Position numbers and translations under genes: made by a program. DNA of 64,000 bases, from NCBI GenBank assembly GCA_012517765.1, contig JAAYUI010000019.1:92256-156255 (forward strand). The letters are read 5' to 3'. The notes beneath the pieces are model-generated. The model was not told where the DNA came from. It did no database searches and worked only from the letters and a program-made list of their open reading frames with translations. Origin of the DNA: Caldisericales bacterium (GTDB lineage Bacteria > Caldisericota > Caldisericia > JAAYUI01). Shown here piece after piece: positions 32,872 through 41,232 of the stretch (position 1 is the stretch's first letter; every line of letters starts with the position of its first letter).

Positions 32872-34927
32872 GGTCCTCTTGGTGGCAATAATTGCAACAA
32901 TTGCCCTTGCAATGCCAGTCATGGCTGCAAGCACACCATTGACAAAAAGAACACAGACAGTTTACGCTGTCCTGAACTGGGATGGAAAACTGATTGAAGA
33001 ATCTGTTGTAAACTGGCTCCGCGTAGAAGGAGCTGGCAAAATATCGATCCAGGACAAACCGGAAATTTCGGATGTAGTATCACTTGATCCGGGTATGAAA
33101 CCTGAAATTGCTGGCCGCAACATAACATGGAAATTTAATTCAAAAGGGCAGAAAGATATCTTCTATACAGGCAAAACAGACAAGCCACTGCCAATAAGCT
33201 TTGATGTGGAGTTGCTATTAGACGGCAAAAAAACAAAACCAGAACAAACAATTGGGAAAAATGGTAAGATAACTCTCTCCATGTCCTTCACAAACAAACT
33301 GCCAAAAACTGTCGATTTGAGCTGGAGAGAGGGCGACAAGACAGTCACAAAGAAGAAAACGCTCTACCAGCCAATGACTGTCATGGTGCAAGCTGAAATG
33401 CCTGTTGACTCATACATCACCCTGGAAGCAAAAGACGCCATGTCGATGACCATTGGAAGCCGCAAAAGGATCATCTGGACACTTCTTCCAAGCCCCGATG
33501 GCAAAGCCGTGCTTGAATATTCAAGCGATTCGGTGACATTGCCATCTGTCCAAATCTCAATCCTGCCAAGAATTCCAGATATCCCGATACCAAGTATCGA
33601 CCCTGCAATCCAGGACCTTCTGGCATCCGTTGCTGACAACACCGACCTTCTCGATATGGCTGGAATAGAGATCAACCTTGACCCAGACAAAATATTGTCC
33701 CAGCTGGTGTCCCTTCAGTCTCTCCTTGATGCCTCAAAACAGGCGATTGATGACTCCAAAAAACAGGTTTCTGATCTGACAAAATCGTTCTCCGATCTCG
33801 AAAAGGGGCTCAAAGAGCTTGCCAGCGGAGCAGACAACCTTTCCCAGCTGAGCAAAGGGCACAAGCAGGTCGTTGAAACAATGAAGCAGGGGCTTGATTC
33901 CAACACTAGCGGCCTGACAGAGAGCGTATCCGTGCTCCAGAATTCAGCAAATTCTGCAGGCAAATCATCCAGGGAGCTGTTTGTTTCAAGAACTACACTT
34001 GATGACACCCTGTCGTCGGTCTCAAAGCTGAAATCCCAAACCAGCGACAAGGACCTCCAGGACAAACTTTCAGACATTGAAAACTCGCTCAAAATCATCG
34101 GTCAAAAAATCGATTCTGCAAAACAGGAGTCCGACAAGGCATCGCAAAACCTGAAGGTGCTGGTGGATGGTGGAACCATCGGAGGCAAGGACATACCGTC
34201 AATATCTTCCATGCCGGAAAACCTCAAATTGCTCGATCAGGCGCTAACCGCGCTCATTTCCGGGGGAGAGGTCATGAGCGTCCAGATGCCAGGAATAAAC
34301 ACAACCATTGACGGGCTTAACGCAATATCTTCTGGCCTGAACACAATAATCAAGGGTGGAGACGTAGGCGGGACAAAAACACCGCCGCTTTCAGAAATAC
34401 CGGCCCTGATAACAAAAAACCTCTCACAGTTTGATGTTCTGGTTTCAGGTGGAACATTCCACGGGGTCAAGGTGCCAAGCCAGAAAGAAATCCTCTCGAT
34501 GATTGATGATTTCAAGAAAATGGCCGAAGACTTTGGCCCACAATCAGATAAATTGCTGGATCTTGGCAAAAAACTCCAGCAGGCAATCGAGCGCAATGGT
34601 GGGAAAGAAAAGGTCCAGAAGGCAATGGACGAGTCAAAACAGCTCCTTTTTGGTGGCCAGGCAGAACTGGACAAGATGAGGGAGATGGAGCAGAACTACA
34701 AATCATTTGTGGGTGAAACGCCAGGCGCCGAGAGCTCTGTCCTCTTTGTCGCAAAACTGGACGAGGTCACCATTGAAAAAACTAAAGAAAACAATGTAAA
34801 AGCACAAAATATTACTCCATTCTATGAAGATATAAACAAATATAAGTATTACATACTTATTGCTGCTATTGCTATTATAATAGCATCAATATTTATCAAT
34901 ATAGCATATAAGAGGAAACATAAATAG
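32864..34927 (+). CDS. Exported coiled-coil protein with four 31-residue repeats and C-terminal TM anchor
   Basis: A 687-aa protein with a signal peptide (1-22), a beta-rich N-terminal domain to ~residue 235, and a helical coiled-coil region (~270-435, heptads around LLDASKQAIDDSKKQVSDLTK). Four tandem repeats of exactly 31 residues cover ~436-559, each starting with GG and carrying a Pro near position 10 and Leu/Ile heptad positions. A further helical part ends in one TM helix (ILIAAIAIIIASIFINIA) and a basic tail. The general plan resembles YhgE/Pip-like membrane proteins that pair with MMPL exporters. It overlaps the transporter by 8 nt, so it is probably its periplasmic or extracellular partner. 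The last ~120 nt are clearly more AT-rich than the rest. Confidence 0.8.
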   Translation: MRKVLLVAIIATIALAMPVMAASTPLTKRTQTVYAVLNWDGKLIEESVVNWLRVEGAGKISIQDKPEISDVVSLDPGMKPEIAGRNITWKFNSKGQKDIFYTGKTDKPLPISFDVELLLDGKKTKPEQTIGKNGKITLSMSFTNKLPKTVDLSWREGDKTVTKKKTLYQPMTVMVQAEMPVDSYITLEAKDAMSMTIGSRKRIIWTLLPSPDGKAVLEYSSDSVTLPSVQISILPRIPDIPIPSIDPAIQDLLASVADNTDLLDMAGIEINLDPDKILSQLVSLQSLLDASKQAIDDSKKQVSDLTKSFSDLEKGLKELASGADNLSQLSKGHKQVVETMKQGLDSNTSGLTESVSVLQNSANSAGKSSRELFVSRTTLDDTLSSVSKLKSQTSDKDLQDKLSDIENSLKIIGQKIDSAKQESDKASQNLKVLVDGGTIGGKDIPSISSMPENLKLLDQALTALISGGEVMSVQMPGINTTIDGLNAISSGLNTIIKGGDVGGTKTPPLSEIPALITKNLSQFDVLVSGGTFHGVKVPSQKEILSMIDDFKKMAEDFGPQSDKLLDLGKKLQQAIERNGGKEKVQKAMDESKQLLFGGQAELDKMREMEQNYKSFVGETPGAESSVLFVAKLDEVTIEKTKENNVKAQNITPFYEDINKYKYYILIAAIAIIIASIFINIAYKRKHK

Positions 34928-34988
34928 CAAAGTTGACATAATATATCCAAAATTATTATATGATTAGCTAATATATGTAATAATGTGT

Positions 34989-35032
34989 CAATATTAAAAA
35001 GCGGTCTCTTAAGAGACCGCTTTTTAATATTG
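34989..35032. terminator. Bidirectional terminator
   Basis: A 44-bp perfect palindrome centred at 35010/35011 with an A-tract on one side and a T-tract on the other, between the convergent coiled-coil protein and PQQ/cohesin genes. It should stop transcription from both sides. Confidence 0.92.
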
Positions 35033-35039
35033 AGTTCAT

Positions 35040-37637
35040 CTAGAACACATAATCATCCGGTGGGGTATAGGTGATCCTGATGTGCTTTGTCTCGTGGAAC
35101 CACTCGACATTGGCGCCAAACGCCTGGGAGATAAACCTGATTGGCACAAGAGTTCCGCCTTCTTCAATCGAAGGTGCAACATCAAGGCTGACCATTTTGC
35201 CATTCACAATTGCCTCTTTTTTGCCTATCCAGAGGATTATCGTGTCGTCAAAACGGTTTATGGTGACCTTTTTTGTGGTCGCCTCCCACTGCACCTTACA
35301 CCCGAAGGACTCTGATACAAACCTTATTGGAACAAGCGTCCTCTCGTTTCTTATGCGAGGAGCCTGGTCAAGATCGACTTTTATTGAGCCAATGCTTGCC
35401 CTCTTCACGCCAACATCAAGCTCCAGCACAATGCTTGGCTGGGTCTCGACCCTGGCCTCAACGCGGACATCCTGGCATATCTTTCCCTGGGCCGAAATGG
35501 TCATGTAGCCAAGGACTGAAGAGACACCGGGGAGTTCCGAAGCCGCTATGGTGGCTATTCCTGTAACCTCTCCACCTCTGGTTTTGAACGTGGCCGGCGT
35601 TACCCTCAGCCACCTCTTGTCGGTTTTGATTACACCAGATATTTCCTTGTCGGTGTCAAATGTGAGCGTGAAATCAATTGACACCTCCCTGCCCCTTGGA
35701 ATGAAACCAAAATCAAGCGCTATCGGGTTAACCTTGATGCAGGGTGGTGGTGTTCCGGGCAACTCTTCTTCAGGCACAATGACTTTTATGACTGATTTGA
35801 GGGTCTTTCCGATTATGTTTACAGAGACAACAACTTCACTGGGCCCTTTTGGCAATTTTGCCGGGTCAACAGTGGCAATGATGTCTATTCCATTGTTCCC
35901 GCCGATTGTTCCCGAGTCAGGGAAGACCGCGCAAGCTTCCGATGAGCCTCTGGCAATAAAATCGGCCAGTTCACCATTTTTTTGCGTGAGCCTGAGCTTG
36001 AAGCTTGTTTTTCCGGTTATCTTCCCGTGATCAATCAGCTGGGGGTCAAGAAAGACTTCCACTTCCGGTCGTGGCAGCTTGACTTCAAGAGCGTCAGAGA
36101 CAATAAGCGGTTCATAGGTCAAATCACCCTCGGCTGTTGCGGTGGCATCGATTAGAGTGAGACCATGCTTTCCCGGAACAAGGGGTTCAATCTCCAGCTC
36201 CAGAATCATGCCCTTCCCACTTGCGGGATAAGCTGGACCAATCCCAAAAACAACCTCTCCATCGCCCTCCTGCGATGTCGTTTCAGGATTTGATCCATCA
36301 TGGGTGAAGAATTGGCCTGCTTCGTATCCTGTATACTTGATGCTTGACTGGTCAAAAGCAAATGTGAATTTGAGCCCGGTAATTTTTTGTGCATCTTCAA
36401 TGAGTATCGGTATTTTCACCTTTTGCCCTACAAATGCAGACTGGGGGCAATCGACTTTCAGAATGGGTGTCTTTGGTTCAGGATCAACAACCACCTCGCC
36501 GCCGCCTTCGCCCTTTGGCCCAAGGCAAACAACCTCACCTGTTGAACAGGAAACGATTATCCTGTCCCAAAAAACCAGCGGCTGTGCTGTTGGAATGGCT
36601 CCCAAGGCAATTTTTTCTACAAACTTGCCATTTTCAGAGTCCAGGATAGTGACACTGCCATCCTCACACCCAAAAACTACCTTGCCAGATGCGACAACAG
36701 GTGAACAGGTCACCCTAGAAGAAGCGTTGTGTTCCCAATCCTGGTTGCCATTCGCGCCATTAAAACAATAGAATTTGCCAGAATCGGTCCCAAAATAAAC
36801 ATTCATCCCGTCAGTACACGGCATGGTCGTTACTTTGCCAATATCATCCCTCATCCAGGAGATCTTCAAATCCTTTGGCTCAAAAGCAAGATGCAAACTT
36901 GAAATACCTATTGAACTGGGAATCAGGAGATGGTTATCAAAGATAATTGGGGAAGCAGACGGGGACGATCCGATCTCCCATTTCCATTCAATGTTTCCGT
37001 TTGAGTCATTCACCGCATAGAGGTTGCCGTCATCGGCCAAGACGTATATAAAACCACCATAGGCAACCGGGGCAATCTGGACATCAGAGGTTATTGCCGC
37101 AGTCCAGTTTATTTTTCCTGTATACGCATCAACGCAGACAAGATTATTTTTTAAACCTGCCGTTCCAAAAACCACCATGGTCGCATTGTCAACACCAGAT
37201 GATCTTGAACCCTTTCCCTCGATGAGTGTTGAATAAACTTCGGAACCGCTTAAATCTCTTCCATATATGTGTCCATCAGTGCAGGCACCGATTATCCTTC
37301 CACCAGACAAAACGGGGGTCTGGGGCATGCCTTTGGCAAAATCATGCCTGAAAACCACTCTTCCATCTTGTGGGTCAAGACAGAAAAAAGCTCCTGAGTC
37401 ATCGATTCTTGTACCACACGAAAGATATATTTTGCTACCATCGGTGAGCGGAGCACTGTATGTAGGGATTCCCAGTGATTTTCTCCATGTTTGTTCAAGT
37501 GGAGATTGCGGAATGGCAGAAGCCTCCCCTTCATGAAGGGGATTTCCACCCAGCATCGGCCAGTGAAGTATCTGGGCCATGGCGACAAAGGGTGCCAGGC
37601 CCAAAAACAGTGCCAAAAACAAGGCAATTTTTTTCAT
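35040..37637 (-). CDS. Secreted PQQ-propeller protein with cohesin and stalk domains
   Basis: An 865-aa exported protein. A signal peptide (MKKIALFLALFLGLAPFVAMA) is followed by a PQQ/BamB-like beta-propeller to ~residue 380 (repeats such as GKIYLSCGTRIDD... and AVNDSNGNIEWKWEIG). A cohesin-like domain spans ~390-530 (ILKVDCPQSAFVGQKVKIPI ... FAFDQSSIKYTGYEAGQFF ... GKGMILELEIEPL). Then come one or two BACON/ASH-like beta domains (LDFGFIPRGREVSIDFTL ... DKRWLRVTPATF), and a C-terminal copper-amine-oxidase-like stalk pair (RTLVPIRFVSESFGCKVQW and GTLVPIRFISQAFGANVEW). GGAGG precedes the ATG at 37637. Copper-ligand function is not implied by these stalk domains. A dockerin-bearing M6 protease lies at 47.2 kb. 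Confidence 0.85.
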   Translation of the reverse strand: MKKIALFLALFLGLAPFVAMAQILHWPMLGGNPLHEGEASAIPQSPLEQTWRKSLGIPTYSAPLTDGSKIYLSCGTRIDDSGAFFCLDPQDGRVVFRHDFAKGMPQTPVLSGGRIIGACTDGHIYGRDLSGSEVYSTLIEGKGSRSSGVDNATMVVFGTAGLKNNLVCVDAYTGKINWTAAITSDVQIAPVAYGGFIYVLADDGNLYAVNDSNGNIEWKWEIGSSPSASPIIFDNHLLIPSSIGISSLHLAFEPKDLKISWMRDDIGKVTTMPCTDGMNVYFGTDSGKFYCFNGANGNQDWEHNASSRVTCSPVVASGKVVFGCEDGSVTILDSENGKFVEKIALGAIPTAQPLVFWDRIIVSCSTGEVVCLGPKGEGGGEVVVDPEPKTPILKVDCPQSAFVGQKVKIPILIEDAQKITGLKFTFAFDQSSIKYTGYEAGQFFTHDGSNPETTSQEGDGEVVFGIGPAYPASGKGMILELEIEPLVPGKHGLTLIDATATAEGDLTYEPLIVSDALEVKLPRPEVEVFLDPQLIDHGKITGKTSFKLRLTQKNGELADFIARGSSEACAVFPDSGTIGGNNGIDIIATVDPAKLPKGPSEVVVSVNIIGKTLKSVIKVIVPEEELPGTPPPCIKVNPIALDFGFIPRGREVSIDFTLTFDTDKEISGVIKTDKRWLRVTPATFKTRGGEVTGIATIAASELPGVSSVLGYMTISAQGKICQDVRVEARVETQPSIVLELDVGVKRASIGSIKVDLDQAPRIRNERTLVPIRFVSESFGCKVQWEATTKKVTINRFDDTIILWIGKKEAIVNGKMVSLDVAPSIEEGGTLVPIRFISQAFGANVEWFHETKHIRITYTPPDDYVF

Positions 37638-37686
37638 CAAAATCCTCCGCAGGCAATACACCCAGTTGCAGTCAATGGTTTAACTG

Positions 37687-37714
37687 TTGACATGCATACT
37701 GTGAAAGCTAAAAT
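37687..37714 (+). promoter_or_regulatory. Promoter of tRNA-Gln/glmU
   Basis: TTGACA (37687-37692), 16-nt spacer, TAAAAT (37709-37714), 25 nt before the tRNA. It lies back to back with the start region of the PQQ/cohesin gene. Confidence 0.6.
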
Positions 37715-37738
37715 TTATTTGCCGTATCAAATTTTCGT

Positions 37739-37813
37739 TGGGGAGTCGCCAAGCGGTAAGGCATCAGCCTTTGGAGCTGACACTCGCAGGTTCGAATCCT
37801 GCCTCCCCAGCCA
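37739..37813 (+). tRNA. tRNA-Gln (anticodon TTG)
   Basis: A 75-nt cloverleaf with encoded CCA: acceptor TGGGGAG/CTCCCCA, anticodon stem TCAGC/GCTGA with loop CTTTGGA giving anticodon TTG, and T arm GCAGG-TTCGAAT-CCTGC. The terminal U-A acceptor pair is typical of tRNA-Gln. Its 3' end is 13 nt before the glmU start, so tRNA and mRNA are probably made on one transcript. Confidence 0.96.
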
Positions 37814-37826
37814 AGAATGGAGACAT

Positions 37827-39173
37827 ATGGAGATTTCAGCACTCATTCTTGCGGCAGGCGCCGGAGTCAGGATGAAATCCAAGACACCCAAGGTGTTGCA
37901 CCAGATCCTTGGAAGACCAATGATATCCTATGTACTCGATTGCGTCAGGTCGCTTGGCATAGAAAAGATTGGCGTTGTTGTGGGAGTTGGGGCAAAAGAG
38001 GTAATGGAAGAGCTTGGAGATTCATGCTCCTACATTCCACAGCCGTCGCAACTCGGTACAGGTGATGCCGTCATAAAGGCAAGGACAACCTTCGAAGGAA
38101 AAGGTGGTTATTTGTTTGTTCTGTGCGGTGACACACCACTCCTGAGGCCAGCCACCCTGAAGTCAATGATAGACATGGCCGAAGCTGAGGAACCATCCTG
38201 TGTAATGCTGACCGCAAAAGTCCCGGACCCAACTGGATACGGAAGGATCATAAGGGACAACTGGGGCGCCATAAAAGACATAGTCGAGGAAAGGGACGCC
38301 AAGCCTGAAGAAAAGATGATAGCTGAAGTGAACGCAGGTGTCTATCTTTTCAAAATGGAAGACTTATGGCCGGCCCTCGACAAAATAACTCCGGACAACG
38401 ACCAGAAAGAATACTACCTGACTGATGTTATAGAAATCCTCTACCAGCAGGAAAAAAAGACGGTAAGTGTCAGGTCAACAGATCTTGACGAGTACAGGGG
38501 AATCAACAATAGATGGCAGCTTGCAGAAATCACAGGCAATCTTTTAATCAAAAGGTTAAAAGATTTAGCAATGTCTGGGGTCACCATAATTGATCCAGGT
38601 TCCACATACATCGAATCAAGCGTAGAGATAGCACCAGACGTAATAGTCTACCCCCAGACCTACCTCGCTGGCAAAATAAACATTGGTGAAGGTTGTGAAA
38701 TTGGCCCATTTGTTTTTCTCAATGGTAAAAAAGATGGCATAACAATAGGTGAAAACGTCAAAGTAGGGCCTTTCGTAAGGATGCGCCCACTTGTCGAAGT
38801 TGAGGACGGCGCAACAATAGGTTGCTTCATCGATCTCAAGAAATCAAAGATAGGCAAGGGATCAAAAGTCCCACACCTCACCTATCTGGGTGACTGTGAA
38901 GTTGGCGAAAAAACAAATATTGGCGCCGGAACGATAACCTGTAACTATGACGGCACAAACAAATCCAGAACAAAAATCGGCAACAATGCCTTCATTGGCT
39001 CCGACACAATGCTTGTGGCACCAGTTGAAATAGGTGATGGCGCTTACACCGGTGCTGGTTCCGTAATCACAAAAAATGTACCTGAGGATTCGCTTGCAAT
39101 TGAAAGAAGCCCGATGGTCATAAAAGAGGGTTGGGCCAAAAGAAAAAAAGGGCAAAATGGAGGGGGGGAATGA
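37827..39173 (+). CDS. glmU: Bifunctional GlmU (UDP-GlcNAc synthesis)
   Basis: A 448-aa enzyme acetylating glucosamine-1-P and then uridylylating it to UDP-GlcNAc, the wall precursor. The N-terminal pyrophosphorylase has LILAAGAGVRMKSKTPKVLH and LCGDTPLL. The C-terminal left-handed beta-helix acetyltransferase has GPFVRMRPLVEVEDGATIGCFIDLKKSKIGKGSKVPHLTYLGDCEVGEKTNIGAGTITCNYDGTNKS. The ATG at 37827 has GGAG 5 nt upstream; the open frame extends far upstream through the tRNA, which is not coding. It overlaps prs by 4 nt (ATGA). Confidence 0.95.
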   Translation: MEISALILAAGAGVRMKSKTPKVLHQILGRPMISYVLDCVRSLGIEKIGVVVGVGAKEVMEELGDSCSYIPQPSQLGTGDAVIKARTTFEGKGGYLFVLCGDTPLLRPATLKSMIDMAEAEEPSCVMLTAKVPDPTGYGRIIRDNWGAIKDIVEERDAKPEEKMIAEVNAGVYLFKMEDLWPALDKITPDNDQKEYYLTDVIEILYQQEKKTVSVRSTDLDEYRGINNRWQLAEITGNLLIKRLKDLAMSGVTIIDPGSTYIESSVEIAPDVIVYPQTYLAGKINIGEGCEIGPFVFLNGKKDGITIGENVKVGPFVRMRPLVEVEDGATIGCFIDLKKSKIGKGSKVPHLTYLGDCEVGEKTNIGAGTITCNYDGTNKSRTKIGNNAFIGSDTMLVAPVEIGDGAYTGAGSVITKNVPEDSLAIERSPMVIKEGWAKRKKGQNGGGE

Positions 39174-40126
39174 TAAAGATATTCTCTGGTTCTGCCAATC
39201 AGACGCTTGCCAACGAAGTTTGCGAGCACGTTGATGTTTCTCTTTCCAAGATGAACATAATGAGGTTTGCAGATGGCGAAATAAAATGCTGGCCAGGAGA
39301 AAACGTCAGAGGTTATGATGTCTTTGTCATCCAGCCGACAAACCCACCAGCCGACAACCTGATGGAACTGTTGATAATGATAGATGCCCTGAAGAGGGCC
39401 TCGGCAAACTCGGTCAACGTTATCATTCCCTACTACGGCTATGCAAGACAGGACAGGAAATCGCAGGCCAGGGAACCCATAACGGCAAAACTGGTGGCCG
39501 ACATACTGACAGTTGCAGGCGCCACAAGGGCAATGACCATTGACCTGCATGCAAACCAGATCCAGGGGTTTTTTGACATACCATTTGACAATCTCACTGC
39601 AATGATGATTTTTAAGGACTACTTCGAAAGCATCGGGATCAGAAATCCTGTTGCAGTATCGGATATTGGTGGTGTAACCAGGGCAAATCTTTTTGCAAAC
39701 AGCATGGGGGGTACGGTTGCCGTCTTCGCAAAAACACGCCCGAAACCAGATGTTGTTGAATCGCTCTACTTCATCGGAGACGTTAAGGACAAAGACGTCA
39801 TATTTGTTGATGACATCGTCCAGACAGGTGGTACCATGGTCACGGCATCATACGAGGCCCATAAAAATGGTGCAAAAAGGATCTTTGCCTGTGCAACACA
39901 CGGTCTTCTTGGCGGCAATGCCGTAGAAAAAATAAACCAGTCGCCAATAATAGAGCTTGTAATAACCAATACCATTGCCGTTCCACAGGAAAAAAGGGCA
40001 GGAAAGATTAAAGTGCTTTCCGTTGCCCCCTTGATTGCCGAGGCAATTATCCGTATAAGAGACCATCGTTCGATTTCGGAACTGTTCAATGTTCCGGTGG
40101 GCGAACGAAGAATCCCAGGACTATAA
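39170..40126 (+). CDS. prs: Ribose-phosphate pyrophosphokinase
   Basis: Makes PRPP from ribose 5-phosphate and ATP. The 318-aa protein has IMRFADGEIKCWPGENVRG (flexible/regulatory loop region), YYGYARQDRKSQAREPITAKLVADIL (ATP site), DLHANQIQGFFDIPFDNL, and the PRPP loop FVDDIVQTGGTMV. It is coupled to glmU by an ATGA overlap, a pairing also common in Firmicutes. Confidence 0.95.
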   Translation: MIKIFSGSANQTLANEVCEHVDVSLSKMNIMRFADGEIKCWPGENVRGYDVFVIQPTNPPADNLMELLIMIDALKRASANSVNVIIPYYGYARQDRKSQAREPITAKLVADILTVAGATRAMTIDLHANQIQGFFDIPFDNLTAMMIFKDYFESIGIRNPVAVSDIGGVTRANLFANSMGGTVAVFAKTRPKPDVVESLYFIGDVKDKDVIFVDDIVQTGGTMVTASYEAHKNGAKRIFACATHGLLGGNAVEKINQSPIIELVITNTIAVPQEKRAGKIKVLSVAPLIAEAIIRIRDHRSISELFNVPVGERRIPGL

Positions 40127-40139
40127 AAAGGAGTAGGAC

Positions 40140-40733
40140 ATGCAGAGAGTATCACTTAAAGCTGAGGATAGGGGAGACACCAAGGGCCACAATGCACAGC
40201 TAAGGGCCCAGGGGACCATCCCGGCCGTGATTTATGGTAAAGGCATGCAAGGCTCCAAGCCCATCCAGGTAAACGAGAAAGAGTTTGTTCTTCTCTCAAG
40301 GAAAGGGCTTTCGACGCTTTTGTTTGACCTAGACATAAATGGCACAAAGAGGACTGCCCTTGTGAAGGAATGCCAGATGCACATAATCACAAGAAAAGTC
40401 CAACACATTGACTTTTACACCGTAAATCTTGATGAGCCAATCGAAGTCACATTGCCAGTAAAACTCATTGGCGATGCAAAAGGTGTAAAGACAGGCGGAA
40501 GGCTTGAACAGAGACTGTACAAGATAAAGGTCAAGGCAATCCCGGAAAAGATTCCAAATGAAATCTCGATTGATGTCACAGATTTCGACCTTGATACACT
40601 TCTCCATGTAAAGGATCTTCCTGCCCCTGAAGGAATCACTTTTACGACCTCACAAGATGCAACAATTCTCACAATAAGGGCACCAAAAGCAGCAGCAGAA
40701 ACACCAGCCGCTGGCGGAACACAACCAGCCTAG
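40140..40733 (+). CDS. rplY: 50S ribosomal protein L25 (CTC family)
   Basis: A 197-aa long-form L25/CTC protein that binds 5S rRNA: N-terminal RNA-binding domain (LRAQGTIPAVIYGKGMQGSKPIQVNEKEF ... MHIITRKVQHIDFYTV) and a C-terminal TL5-like beta domain (IPNEISIDVTDFDLDTLLHVKDLPAPEGI), ending in an Ala/Pro-rich tail. AAAGGAG precedes the ATG. It follows prs, as in Firmicutes and Thermus. Confidence 0.93.
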   Translation: MQRVSLKAEDRGDTKGHNAQLRAQGTIPAVIYGKGMQGSKPIQVNEKEFVLLSRKGLSTLLFDLDINGTKRTALVKECQMHIITRKVQHIDFYTVNLDEPIEVTLPVKLIGDAKGVKTGGRLEQRLYKIKVKAIPEKIPNEISIDVTDFDLDTLLHVKDLPAPEGITFTTSQDATILTIRAPKAAAETPAAGGTQPA

Positions 40734-40738
40734 GAACC

Positions 40739-41176
40739 ATGATCTGGAAACTGAGTGGAGATTTTCTGGCCATCAGGCTTGATCCGGACGATGACCTGCT
40801 CGAGTGTGTGGGAGAGGCTGTAAATTCTTCCGGCATTGGTTCAGGGTTCATTACGTCATGCGTCGGAGCATTGAAAAAAGCCAGGTTCACTTCGATCCTT
40901 TCAACGCCCGAAGGCTTCAAGTATGCCCCGATGAGGGAAGTTGAGGGGGCGGTCGAGCTTCTTCTTGCATCAGGAAACATCGAGCCAAAAGAGGCTGGCG
41001 GGACAAAAGTCCACATTCATGCAATGCTTTGCATAGATGACCATGAGTTCACTGGGGGCCACCTGGACGATCATGGCAACATCATTGGTGTCACTGCCGA
41101 AATACTGGTCGCAAAATTCCCTGGCATTGTCAGGGAAACCCCCAAGGGGCCTTCTGCACCAATAAAATTCAACTAG
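40739..41176 (+). CDS. PPC (DUF296) domain protein
   Basis: A single plants-and-prokaryotes-conserved domain of 145 aa: FLAIRLDPDDDLLECVGEAV ... GSGFITSCVGALKKARFT, then KVHIHAMLCIDDHEFTGGHL, the conserved HxH...GGHL motif. Prokaryotic members are trimeric; their function is largely unknown, though the domain is DNA-binding in plants. It starts 5 nt after rplY, with only a short GGA before the ATG, so it probably relies on coupling. Confidence 0.85.
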   Translation: MIWKLSGDFLAIRLDPDDDLLECVGEAVNSSGIGSGFITSCVGALKKARFTSILSTPEGFKYAPMREVEGAVELLLASGNIEPKEAGGTKVHIHAMLCIDDHEFTGGHLDDHGNIIGVTAEILVAKFPGIVRETPKGPSAPIKFN

Positions 41177-41185
41177 CCCTTAAAT

Positions 41186-41226
41186 AAATTAAAAAAGGCG
41201 CCCATGAAGGGCGCCTTTTTTAATTT
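41186..41226. terminator. Bidirectional terminator
   Basis: An 18-bp stem AAATTAAAAAAGGCGCCC / GGGCGCCTTTTTTAATTT with a 5-nt loop, 9 nt past the PPC gene and 6 nt past the end of the convergent phosphodiesterase-like gene. Confidence 0.92.
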
Positions 41227-41232
41227 ATGTGC

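Noticed and set aside
37491..37826. Upstream extension of glmU
   Set aside because: It reads through tRNA-Gln; the ATG at 37827 has a ribosome site and fits GlmU length.
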